Origin: RYN-133 sp036497285
GTDB taxonomy: Bacteria; Actinomycetota; Actinomycetes; Mycobacteriales; Jatrophihabitantaceae
DNA length: 64,000 nt
NCBI GenBank assembly: GCA_036497285.1
Contig: DASXJR010000062.1
Coordinates: 1 to 64,000, forward strand
Direction: 5' to 3'
A program made the translations under genes and the position numbers. Shown in pieces: positions 53,082 to 62,889 of this stretch. Position 1 is the first letter of the stretch; each line of letters starts with the position of its first letter. The notes under the pieces are model-generated. The model saw only the letters and a list, made by a program, of their open reading frames with translations. It was not told the DNA's origin and made no database searches.

Positions 53082-53753
53082 ATGACCGTCCCGCCCGAGA
53101 AGGACCCCGAGGGCAGCGGGTCGAGCGAACAGGCCCCGCTGGACTTCGATCCGTACCGCTTCGGCAAGCCCGACCACCCGATCCCGCCGGAGTACGCCCC
53201 GCCGGGTTACGTGCCGCCGGCCACCCAGCCGGGTCAACCGGCGCCGGTGTGGCCGCCGCGTGACGACGAGCAGCGCACGCCGTACGGCGGCTACCCGCAG
53301 TACCCGCCGGGCCCGTACCCGCCGGGCCAGTACCCGCCGAGCCCGTACCCACCGGGCCAGTACCAGCAGGGCCAGTACCAGCAGGGCCAGTACCAGCAGC
53401 ACCCGCCGCCACCGCCGGGCTACCCGGCGTACGGGCTGGTGCAGCAGGGCAACGGCAAGGCCACCACGGCGATGGTGCTCGGCATCCTGGCGATCGTCTT
53501 CTTCTGGCTGACGATCATCGACCTGGCGCTCGCCATCCCAGCGATCGTCATCGGCGCACTGGCCCTGCGCGACGCCAAGCGGTTCCCCGAGCGCGGTGGT
53601 CGGCGCAAGGCCTTTGCCGGCCTGGTGTGCGGGATCGTCTCGGTCGTCATGATCATCGCGACCGTCGCCGTCGTGTACGTAAGGATCAAGCCGTGCTTCG
53701 ACTACGGCATGAACTCGAACGCGTACAACTCATGCGTGCGGGACAAGCTCTAG
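53082..53753 (+). CDS. DUF4190-type membrane protein with Pro/Tyr/Gln-rich N-terminus
   Basis: This 223-residue protein has a cytoplasmic, low-complexity N-terminal 120 residues (YPPGPYPPGQYPPSPYPPGQ, then three GQYQQ repeats). Two helices with the DUF4190 pattern follow (AMVLGILAIVFFWLTIIDLALAIPAIVIGALALRD, key blocks GILAI and AIVIGALAL; KAFAGLVCGIVSVVMIIATVAVVY). Similar proteins sit at the division or envelope machinery, but no function is known. An ATG start follows a GCGATG context. The next gene encodes a similarly built protein. Confidence 0.78.
   Translation: MTVPPEKDPEGSGSSEQAPLDFDPYRFGKPDHPIPPEYAPPGYVPPATQPGQPAPVWPPRDDEQRTPYGGYPQYPPGPYPPGQYPPSPYPPGQYQQGQYQQGQYQQHPPPPPGYPAYGLVQQGNGKATTAMVLGILAIVFFWLTIIDLALAIPAIVIGALALRDAKRFPERGGRRKAFAGLVCGIVSVVMIIATVAVVYVRIKPCFDYGMNSNAYNSCVRDKL
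53354..53398. repeat. Three 15-bp tandem repeats inside the DUF4190 gene
   Basis: GGGCCAGTACCAGCA is repeated three times without mismatch and encodes GQYQQ units. Such units can expand or contract without frameshift. Confidence 0.9.
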
Positions 53754-53763
53754 GCGGCGCGCA

Positions 53764-54414
53764 GTGACCGAGCAGACCCCGCAGGATCCCTACGCCGGCA
53801 AGCCGTACTACGGCCCGCCGCAGCAGCCGTACGGCCAGTACCCCCCGCAGGGGTACGGGCAGCAGTATCCGCAGCAGTACCAGTCATATCCGCAGCAGCC
53901 GGGGTATTCGCCGTACCCGCAGTACGCGCCGTATCAGTACCAGCCCTATCCGTACCCGTACCAGCGGCCGCCCGACAGGCCGGGTACCGCGACCACCGCG
54001 GCCGTGCTCGCCTTCGTCGCCGGCGGGTTGCTGATCGTCGCCTCGCTGTTCCTGTTCGCCGGCGCCTCGCTGATCAACGACCTGGGCGACGAGCTGAACC
54101 AGAGCACCGGTCCCGCCACCAGCGAACTCGCGATCGACGGGGTCATCAATCTGATCGCGTCGGGGCTGCTGATCGCGGGCGGGGTGATGGTGGCCGGGCG
54201 CAAGCTGCGCGGGCGCAACCTGCTCACCACCGGCAGCGGCATCGTCGTTGCCTGTTCGATCTACTGGTTGGTGCGCTTCGACCACTCGTTCGGCGGCACG
54301 GTGTTCTACGCGGTGCTGTTCTCGGCGCTGGTCGTCATCTCGGTGTCCATGGCCTTCACGACGACGTCGCGGGCCTGGCTGACAGCAGCGCCGTCCACCA
54401 AGCCCGCGACGTAG
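53764..54414 (+). CDS. Tyr/Pro/Gln-rich four-helix membrane protein
   Basis: This 216-residue protein has a Tyr/Gln/Pro-rich N-terminus (residues 1-72, PYGQYPPQGYGQQYPQQY). Four helices follow (AAVLAFVAGGLLIVASLFLFAG, INLIASGLLIAGGVMVAG, TGSGIVVACSIYWLV and VFYAVLFSALVVISVSM). It starts 10 bp after the previous gene and has the same two-part design, so the two are probably co-expressed. No enzyme motif. Converges with clpB (4 bp between stops). GTG start at 53764. Confidence 0.72.
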   Translation: MTEQTPQDPYAGKPYYGPPQQPYGQYPPQGYGQQYPQQYQSYPQQPGYSPYPQYAPYQYQPYPYPYQRPPDRPGTATTAAVLAFVAGGLLIVASLFLFAGASLINDLGDELNQSTGPATSELAIDGVINLIASGLLIAGGVMVAGRKLRGRNLLTTGSGIVVACSIYWLVRFDHSFGGTVFYAVLFSALVVISVSMAFTTTSRAWLTAAPSTKPAT

Positions 54415-54418
54415 TAAC

Positions 54419-57001
<2,583 letters not shown>

Positions 57002-57050
57002 ACAGTCACTATCTCCTGTGTTGAGGTCCTGACGACACAACGAACCGCAA

Positions 57051-57071
57051 GTTGAGTCTGTTCCGCTCAAC
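57051..57071 (-). promoter_or_regulatory. HAIR element (HspR-binding site) upstream of clpB
   Basis: GTTGAGT, 7 spacer bases and GCTCAAC form an inverted repeat close to the established HAIR consensus CTTGAGT-N7-ACTCAAG. It lies 50 bp before the clpB ATG. The hspR gene is about 5.5 kb away in the same window, so HspR probably represses clpB until heat shock. Confidence 0.82.
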
Positions 57072-57090
57072 CCAGTCCGACTTGGCCTCC

Positions 57091-57123
57091 CAGCAGGGCG
57101 ACACGCCGCGCACGACCCTGCTG
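57091..57123 (-). terminator. Hairpin downstream of the ABC transporter gene region
   Basis: CAGCAGGG and CCCTGCTG (8 bp, 17-base loop) lie between the ABC gene stop and the clpB promoter. They may end ABC/FtsX transcripts before clpB. Confidence 0.45.
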
Positions 57124-57138
57124 CGGGGCCAAGCCGGG

Positions 57139-58695
57139 TCAGGCAAGAGCGATCATGGTGTCCGCGGCGGCGGCGAGGACGGGATCGTGGGTCGCGGCGA
57201 CGACGGCCACCCCGGCGCGGGCTGCCGCGACGAGCACCGCGGCGACGATCTCCGCGTGCGCTTCGTCCTGCTGGGAGGTCGGTTCGTCCAGCACCACGAG
57301 CGGACGCTGGGTCACCAGCGACCGGGCGATCCCGACCCGCTGCCGCTCGCCGCCCGACAGCAGCCGGACGGGCCGGCGCGAGACCGCGGCCAGGCCGAGC
57401 GCGGCAACCACCGAGCGGGCCGGCGCGTCGTCGGGCGACATGCCGCGGGCGGCGCGGGCGAGGGCCAGGTTCTCCCAGGTGTCCAGCGGCTCGGCGAGCG
57501 CGCCGGACTGCATGCTCACCCCGACCAGCGCCCGGCGCACATCGGCCCGGGCGCTGCGCGACAGCACCGCCAGGTCGTGCTCGCCGAGGCGCACTGTGCC
57601 CGAGTCGGGGTCCGCGAGACCGAGAAGCAGCCGCAGCAGGGTCGACTTGCCGGCCCCGGACCGTCCCCGCACGATCGTCAGCGCGCCGGGTGCGATCGTC
57701 GCGTCGAAGCCGTCGAACACGACGCGGTCGCCGTAGCTCACGCCGATGTCGCGCAGCGCTGCCACCGGTCCGTCCGTGACTTGCTGCGGAGGTTGCAGCT
57801 GGATCGTCCGATCCGGCTCCGGCAGGTACTCGCCGTCGCCGGACAGCATTGCCGCGTCGCCGTGCGCCCGCACCCGCGCGCGCTCGCGCAGCCCGATCCG
57901 GCGGCGCAGAGACTCCGGCAGACGCACCCAGCCCCGGTCGTCGACCACGAGCTCCTCGTCGTCCGGCGCGTCCGGGGACCACTGCTCGGACAGCCGACCG
58001 TCGCGGATGCGCACCACCCGGTCGGCGATGCGGGCCGCCCGCTGGTCGTGGGTGACGAGCACGAGCGTGGCGTCCGCGCGCTTGGCTGCCGCGGCCAGCA
58101 GGTCGTAGACGGCGTCGGCAGCGTCGATGTCCAGCTCGCCGGTGGGTTCGTCGGCGAGCACGACGGACGGGCCGTGCGCCATCGCGGCACAGACGGCCAC
58201 CCGCTGCGCCTCGCCCGCGGACAGCGTCGGCGGGCGCCGCGCGGCGAGCGCGGAAAGGCCGAGCGCGCCGAGCGACTCCTCGGCGGTGGCGCGGGCCGCG
58301 CGGCGGTCGTGCCCGGACAGCCGTAGCTGCAGCGCGACGTTGTCGAGCACGTCCAGCTCGGGTCGCAGCGCACGTCCCGAGTGCTGGTCGACGACGCCGA
58401 GCACCTCGCGCCGCAGTCCGGAAAGCCGGGCCGACCGCGCGCCGGCCAATTCCACGCCGCTCACCCGCACCGATCCGGAGCTGGCCGCCACCTCGCCGGT
58501 CAGCACCCGCAGCAAGGTCGTCTTGCCCGACCCGTTCGGACCGTGCACGACCAGGCCTTCCCCGGCTGGCACGCGCAGCGACAAGCCGCGCAATGCTGCC
58601 ACCGTCGCTCCGCCCGGCACTGTGTACAGGCAGAACAGATCGGCCACGCGGATCGCGTCCTGTGCGCGCTCGTTCTGGACGGGTTCGATGGTCAT
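57139..58695 (-). CDS. ABC transporter with two ATPase domains (LolD/MacB-like)
   Basis: This 518-residue protein contains two ABC modules. The first has GPNGSGKTT (about 52), LSAGEAQRV and VVLADEPTGELD. The second has GRSGAGKST (about 345), LLSGGERQRVGIA and LVVLDEPTSQQDEAH. The first signature starts LSAGE instead of LSGGE, a change often seen in one of two asymmetric sites. It energises the FtsX-like permease encoded just upstream. Two fused ATPases for one long permease suggest a self-contained lipoprotein or toxic-compound exporter. Confidence 0.87.
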   Translation of the reverse strand: MTIEPVQNERAQDAIRVADLFCLYTVPGGATVAALRGLSLRVPAGEGLVVHGPNGSGKTTLLRVLTGEVAASSGSVRVSGVELAGARSARLSGLRREVLGVVDQHSGRALRPELDVLDNVALQLRLSGHDRRAARATAEESLGALGLSALAARRPPTLSAGEAQRVAVCAAMAHGPSVVLADEPTGELDIDAADAVYDLLAAAAKRADATLVLVTHDQRAARIADRVVRIRDGRLSEQWSPDAPDDEELVVDDRGWVRLPESLRRRIGLRERARVRAHGDAAMLSGDGEYLPEPDRTIQLQPPQQVTDGPVAALRDIGVSYGDRVVFDGFDATIAPGALTIVRGRSGAGKSTLLRLLLGLADPDSGTVRLGEHDLAVLSRSARADVRRALVGVSMQSGALAEPLDTWENLALARAARGMSPDDAPARSVVAALGLAAVSRRPVRLLSGGERQRVGIARSLVTQRPLVVLDEPTSQQDEAHAEIVAAVLVAAARAGVAVVAATHDPVLAAAADTMIALA

Positions 58696-58770
58696 GGCCT
58701 CATCGACCCGCTCCCGGCTCGATCCGCTCCTTAGTCGCGGACTGTGCTTCTTGGCTCGTCGCGCGAGCGC

Positions 58771-61700
58771 TCATCGCAGATCTGCTTCCGCCTGGACGGG
58801 GAATTTCTCGCGCAGGGAGCCGGCCGCGACCAGCGCGCCGAGCAGCACACCGGCGCCGACTCCGACGGCGAGCGCCAGCGGCGTCCACACCGATCCGAGC
58901 GTCACGGCCAGCGGCGGCGTCGGCGTGGTGCCGGACGCGTCGACCGCCACCAGCGTTGCCCCGGCACGGGCGACCAACAGCCCGGCGAGCACGCCGAGCG
59001 GAATCCCGACCACGGCGACGGCGAGCATGCGGATCGCGAGCATGCGCCGCAGCGTGCTCGGCCGCGTCCCGTCCGCTTCGAGGGCATACAGCTCGCCGGC
59101 GCCGTCACGGCGCTCACCGATCACCAGCAGCACGAGCGCGACCGCGGCGACGGCAAGGGCGAGCAGGGCGACGATCACCAGCAGATTGCGCGCACCTTGT
59201 CCGATCGGGTCGGCGTCGAGATCCTGCTGCACGACGTCGCGTCGCTGGATGGACAGATGGGCGAACCCGGCAGTCGCCAACGTGCGGTTCAGCGCCGCCG
59301 ATGGTGCGCTCACCCAGTACTCGGACGGGTTGCTGCCGGGCTCGCGCAGGTTGAGCGCGGCGGTGTAGGTGGCGAGATCGGCGACGATGACCGGCCCGGT
59401 GACGGTCGGGAACCGCGGCAGCACCGCGACGATGCGGGCGTTGATGCTGGTCGTGGCATCGATGGCCAGTTGCAGCACGCCGTCGTGCGCGTTGCGCGCC
59501 GTGGTCGGATCGACCGCGACCGGCAGCTGCAGAGCCGACGCCGCGGCGAAATCGGGCGCCGCGATCACCGGCGTCCCGATGATCTTGTAGCTCAACGCGA
59601 ATGCATCCGCCGTCGCGGACACCGTCCCGTGGAGCGACCCCCAGCCCGCCCACGTCCAGTTCACCGGCCGGCCGTCGGCGCGGACCGCACCGAGGTGCAG
59701 CGTGCCCGCCAGCGCCGGTTGATCGGTGTTGCCCTCGCCCGTCGAGTGCGCCCGGTGGGTGGCGTAGTCGAAGCTCTCGTCGACGCCGACGGCGACCACG
59801 GTGCGCGCGTTCGGCGGGACGTCGGCGAGGAGCTGATCAGCTCGGTGCTTCAGCGTGATCGTCACCTGCCCGTCGCCGGTACCGAGCCACAGCCGCACGG
59901 TGCTGTTCGGGTCGTAGCCGCGTTCGGTGAAGGCGAGCCGGGTCGTGCCGAGCGGCAGCCGGAGCGCCGGCGGTGCGCGCACCCGCAGCTTCGTGGCGAG
60001 ATCCGCGGCGGACACGGACGATCCCGTGGTGCGCCCCCAGTCGTGCATGCGCGGGAGCGCGGTCGAGTCCAGGCTGACGATCGGGGTGCTCTCGACGACG
60101 CCGGCGATGCGGGTGATCCCGGCGGACGTCCGGCGCACCGGGTACACCTGCCCGTCCGGTCCGAACGCGGTGTCGGACAGGGACGGGACGAGTTGGGTGT
60201 CGCTGCCGCCTATGATCGCGTCGAGCGGCACCTGGTAGGCCGCCTGGTCGGCATTGTTCGCCAGCAAGGTGGCTCGGTAGGCACCGGCGAACACGACCGA
60301 GGCGACCGCGGCGGTCAGGAACGCGACCGTGGCCACGGCGCGCAGCGGACGGCGGATCGAGCCCAGCAGTCCCATCCGTGCGGCGATCGACCGCTTGGGC
60401 AAGCCGCGTTCGGCCAGCCGTGCGAGCGGACCCCACAGTCGGGCCGCGACGAGGCCGGCCACGACGGAGGCCAGCACCGGCAGCGCGACGACCAGCGGAT
60501 CGCCGGCCGGCGATCCGGACGACGCGGATCCGCGGTCGGTTGCCAGCACCGCGGCGCCGAAACAGGCGATGGCAAGCAAGTCGACCAGGCGCCACACCGC
60601 GCGCGATTGCGTGTCGGGCCAGAGCAGTACGGCGACGGCGACCACGGCCGCCGCAAGCGTGAGCAGTGCCCCGGCCGGCGCCGCGTGCACCACCGCGTCG
60701 AACGCGGCGGCGACGACGGTCCTGCCGGTTTCGTGGGTCTGCGTGGCGGCGACGATGCCGCCGACGACCGCGCCCGCGACCACCGCCACGACCGTACTGA
60801 CCACGACCTCGAGCACGGTGACGGCGACGACCTGGCCGGTGACCGCGCCCCGGCGGATCAGCACGGCGTTGAGCAGTTGCCCCTCGCGCCGCAGCCCGAT
60901 CGCAGCCACCGCGGCGAAGCCGAGCAGCAGCACGGCGGCGAAACCGCCGAGCAGTCCGAACCGTCCGGTCGAGGTGTCAGCCCGTTGCTGGGCGGCGAGC
61001 AGGCCGGCGTCCGGGCGGGTGAAGGTGGTGCCGCCGACCTCGGCCGAGATGGCGGCGTCCACCTCGGCGCTGCGTGCGACGTATCCGGCGGTGCCGAGCG
61101 AGACGACCCGGTCGACGTCGATCGGTGCGACCCACGAGTAGTGCCGGCCGAACAGGTCGAGCGCCTTCAGGTGCGATATGGCGTCGACGTCGGCTCCGAG
61201 CAGCACCGGCAGCGGACCGGGGTCGAAGGCGCCCGAGACGAGCACGGGGTTGGTGCGCTCGACCTGGCCGACGACATCGATACCGAGTTGGCCGACGCCG
61301 TTGCGCAGCCGGGCGGAGTCCTGCCCGTCCACCACGACGACCTCGCAGTGGGTCGGGGTGCAGACCCGGGGCAGCCGACCGCTGACGAGCCGGACCGACG
61401 AGCCGAGGTGATCGGCCGCGCCGAGGAAGAACGACGCCCCGGACACCGTGAGCTCCCGGAACAGCAGTTCGCGCACGACCGGACTCGCGGTCAGCCGAGC
61501 GAGCTGCGTGCGGACGTCACGGTCGTTCTGGTCGGGGCTGCCGTGGCGCAGCGATGAGCTGCCGTCGAGGTTGACCAGCAGCGTGCTGTCGGCCAGGTCG
61601 AACTTGCTGATCGTGCGGCGGATCGTCTGGGCGCTGGCCGTCGCAGTCATCGCCGACGTGATGACCGGGACCGCGACGACGAGGGCGATCCCGGCTGCAA

Positions 61701-61773
61701 GCAACGCCCAGCGCCCGCGCTGGTGCCGCAGCTGCGCCCAAGCGAGTGACCAGACGATTCGCACCCGACTCAC
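58771..61773 (-). CDS. FtsX-family ABC transporter permease (two-module, MacB/LolE-like)
   Basis: This 1000-residue protein has an N-terminal helix (RWALLAAGIALVVAVPVITSA). A large extracytoplasmic domain follows, then a cluster of helices (about 270-440), a second outer domain, and a C-terminal FtsX domain (LLVIVALLALAVAAVALVLLV onward to about 985). The two FtsX units and outer domains match long MacB-type permeases that move lipoproteins or drugs mechanically. GTG at 61773 lies within a palindrome shared with the divergent CGNR gene. It forms an operon with the double ATPase gene (75-bp gap). Confidence 0.87.
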   Translation of the reverse strand: MSRVRIVWSLAWAQLRHQRGRWALLAAGIALVVAVPVITSAMTATASAQTIRRTISKFDLADSTLLVNLDGSSSLRHGSPDQNDRDVRTQLARLTASPVVRELLFRELTVSGASFFLGAADHLGSSVRLVSGRLPRVCTPTHCEVVVVDGQDSARLRNGVGQLGIDVVGQVERTNPVLVSGAFDPGPLPVLLGADVDAISHLKALDLFGRHYSWVAPIDVDRVVSLGTAGYVARSAEVDAAISAEVGGTTFTRPDAGLLAAQQRADTSTGRFGLLGGFAAVLLLGFAAVAAIGLRREGQLLNAVLIRRGAVTGQVVAVTVLEVVVSTVVAVVAGAVVGGIVAATQTHETGRTVVAAAFDAVVHAAPAGALLTLAAAVVAVAVLLWPDTQSRAVWRLVDLLAIACFGAAVLATDRGSASSGSPAGDPLVVALPVLASVVAGLVAARLWGPLARLAERGLPKRSIAARMGLLGSIRRPLRAVATVAFLTAAVASVVFAGAYRATLLANNADQAAYQVPLDAIIGGSDTQLVPSLSDTAFGPDGQVYPVRRTSAGITRIAGVVESTPIVSLDSTALPRMHDWGRTTGSSVSAADLATKLRVRAPPALRLPLGTTRLAFTERGYDPNSTVRLWLGTGDGQVTITLKHRADQLLADVPPNARTVVAVGVDESFDYATHRAHSTGEGNTDQPALAGTLHLGAVRADGRPVNWTWAGWGSLHGTVSATADAFALSYKIIGTPVIAAPDFAAASALQLPVAVDPTTARNAHDGVLQLAIDATTSINARIVAVLPRFPTVTGPVIVADLATYTAALNLREPGSNPSEYWVSAPSAALNRTLATAGFAHLSIQRRDVVQQDLDADPIGQGARNLLVIVALLALAVAAVALVLLVIGERRDGAGELYALEADGTRPSTLRRMLAIRMLAVAVVGIPLGVLAGLLVARAGATLVAVDASGTTPTPPLAVTLGSVWTPLALAVGVGAGVLLGALVAAGSLREKFPVQAEADLR

Positions 61774-61801
61774 TAACCATTGGCCGTCATTTAGTGGTTA
61801 G
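61771..61801. promoter_or_regulatory. Palindromic operator between permease and CGNR regulator genes
   Basis: CTAACCA (61773-61779) and TGGTTAG (61795-61801) are perfect inverted arms 15 bp apart. CACTAA (61771) and TTAGTG (61791) form an overlapping second pair. The site covers the start codon of the permease gene and lies 24 bp before the CGNR start, so one protein could repress both directions. The ACTAACCA word also occurs in repeat family A. Confidence 0.55.
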
Positions 61802-61824
61802 CATGCTCCCATGCGGGGGTCGCG

Positions 61825-62409
61825 ATGACCAGGCACTTCGTCGAGGGTCGACCGATGCCCGACCATGTCGCCGGACACCGCGCGCTCGAGTTCTGCAACA
61901 CCAAGGCACTGTGGGGACGGGCGGACGAGAACGAGTACCTCACCGACCACACCGCGGCGGTCATCTGGGCCCGTGAGCACGAGTTGGTCACGCCCGCAGA
62001 GGCGGCGACACTGCGCACGGTCGACCGGCCGCGCGGACGCGCCGCCCTGGGGCAGCTGCGGGCGCTGCGCAAAGCGCTCTACTACGCGGCGATCGCTGAT
62101 GGGCCGCTCGAGCCCGTCCATGACTTTGTGGCACGCGCGGTCGCTCGGGCGGAATACCACCGCGACGGCGCGACGCAGCGGCTGCAGGCCCCGATGTCGC
62201 CGACCGTGCTCGTCGATCGCGTGGCGCTCGACGTGCACCATCTGCTCGAGGACTACGGCACCGCCGCGGTCGGGCTGTGCGCGAGCGAGGCGTGTGGCTG
62301 GGTGTTCCTCGACCCGTCGCACCGTCGCCGGTGGTGCTCGATGGCCATCTGTGGCAACCGCGCCAAAGCGGCGCGGTTCCGCCGTCGCCAGTCGCCCGAT
62401 GCCGACTGA
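61825..62409 (+). CDS. CGNR zinc-finger transcriptional regulator (ABATE domain)
   Basis: This 194-residue protein has an N-terminal ABATE domain (HRALEFCNTKALWGRADENEYL). The C-terminal CGNR zinc finger is CASEACGWVFLDPSHRRRWCSMAICGNRAKAARFRRR; zinc ligands are the four Cys at about 153, 158, 172 and 177. It is probably the local regulator of the divergent FtsX/ABC exporter through the palindrome that separates them. ATG 61825 has GGGGG 5 bp upstream. Repeat A3 follows the stop. Confidence 0.9.
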   Translation: MTRHFVEGRPMPDHVAGHRALEFCNTKALWGRADENEYLTDHTAAVIWAREHELVTPAEAATLRTVDRPRGRAALGQLRALRKALYYAAIADGPLEPVHDFVARAVARAEYHRDGATQRLQAPMSPTVLVDRVALDVHHLLEDYGTAAVGLCASEACGWVFLDPSHRRRWCSMAICGNRAKAARFRRRQSPDAD

Positions 62410-62434
62410 CGCCCCAGCCCCAACCGTCCAGAAC

Positions 62435-62503
62435 GACAGTGGTCAGTTTCGTCAGTCAGTGGTTAGTTGCAACTGACCACTGTGGCCGGAACTGACCACT
62501 GTC
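62435..62503. repeat. Repeat family A, copy A3
   Basis: This 69-bp core with GACAGTGGTCAGTTTCGTC at its left and AACTGACCACTGTC at its right resembles A2 in the left half and A1 in the centre (GTTGCAACTGACCACTGTGG). It lies between the convergent CGNR and hspR genes, 11 bp from the hspR stop. Confidence 0.87.
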
Positions 62504-62514
62504 GGCGGAGTGGC

Positions 62515-62889
62515 TCAGCGCTTTGGTTTCCAGACCACCAGGGCCGCCGTGGTCGGGTTGCGCGCCGCCAGTTCGGAGCGGGAGTGGTCGAGTTCGGCAC
62601 CCAGTTCGGCCACGCGCTGGCGCAGCACGTCGATTAGCGCCTCGAGCTCGATGATCCGCTTCACCCCGGCGAGATTGACGCCGTCCTCCTGGGACAGCCG
62701 CTGCACCTCCCTCAGCAGCGCGACGTCGCGGGCCGAGTAGCGCCGCCCGCCGCCGCCGGTGCGTCCCGGCGTGACCAGGCCGAGCCGGTCGTACTGGCGC
62801 AGCGTCTGGGCGTGCATGCCCGCCAACTGCGCGGCCACCGAGATGACGAACACCGGGGCGTCCTCGGGGACGTCCTCACGCCTGGGCAT
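62515..62889 (-). CDS. hspR: Heat shock repressor HspR (MerR family)
   Basis: This 124-residue MerR-type protein starts its domain with FVISVAAQLAGMHAQTLRQYDRLGLVTPGRT. Its winged-helix wing GGGRRYSARDVALLREVQRLSQEDG precedes a coiled-coil; only key blocks are cited. It binds HAIR sites and represses dnaK and clpB, with DnaK as co-repressor. ATG at 62889 overlaps the dnaJ stop by 14 bp, matching the dnaK-grpE-dnaJ-hspR operon of actinobacteria. A basic C-terminus (VVWKPKR) ends near repeat A3. Confidence 0.96.
   Translation of the reverse strand: MPRREDVPEDAPVFVISVAAQLAGMHAQTLRQYDRLGLVTPGRTGGGGRRYSARDVALLREVQRLSQEDGVNLAGVKRIIELEALIDVLRQRVAELGAELDHSRSELAARNPTTAALVVWKPKR

Noticed and set aside
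57002..57982. Upstream extension of the clpB frame to about 1187 codons
   Set aside because: The extra part is antisense-like, Arg-rich and overlaps the ABC gene; ClpB homology begins exactly at ATG 57001.
58744..61557. 937-codon plus-strand frame opposite the FtsX permease
   Set aside because: Arg/Gly/His-rich with no domain; the minus-strand permease has signal, helices and family motifs.
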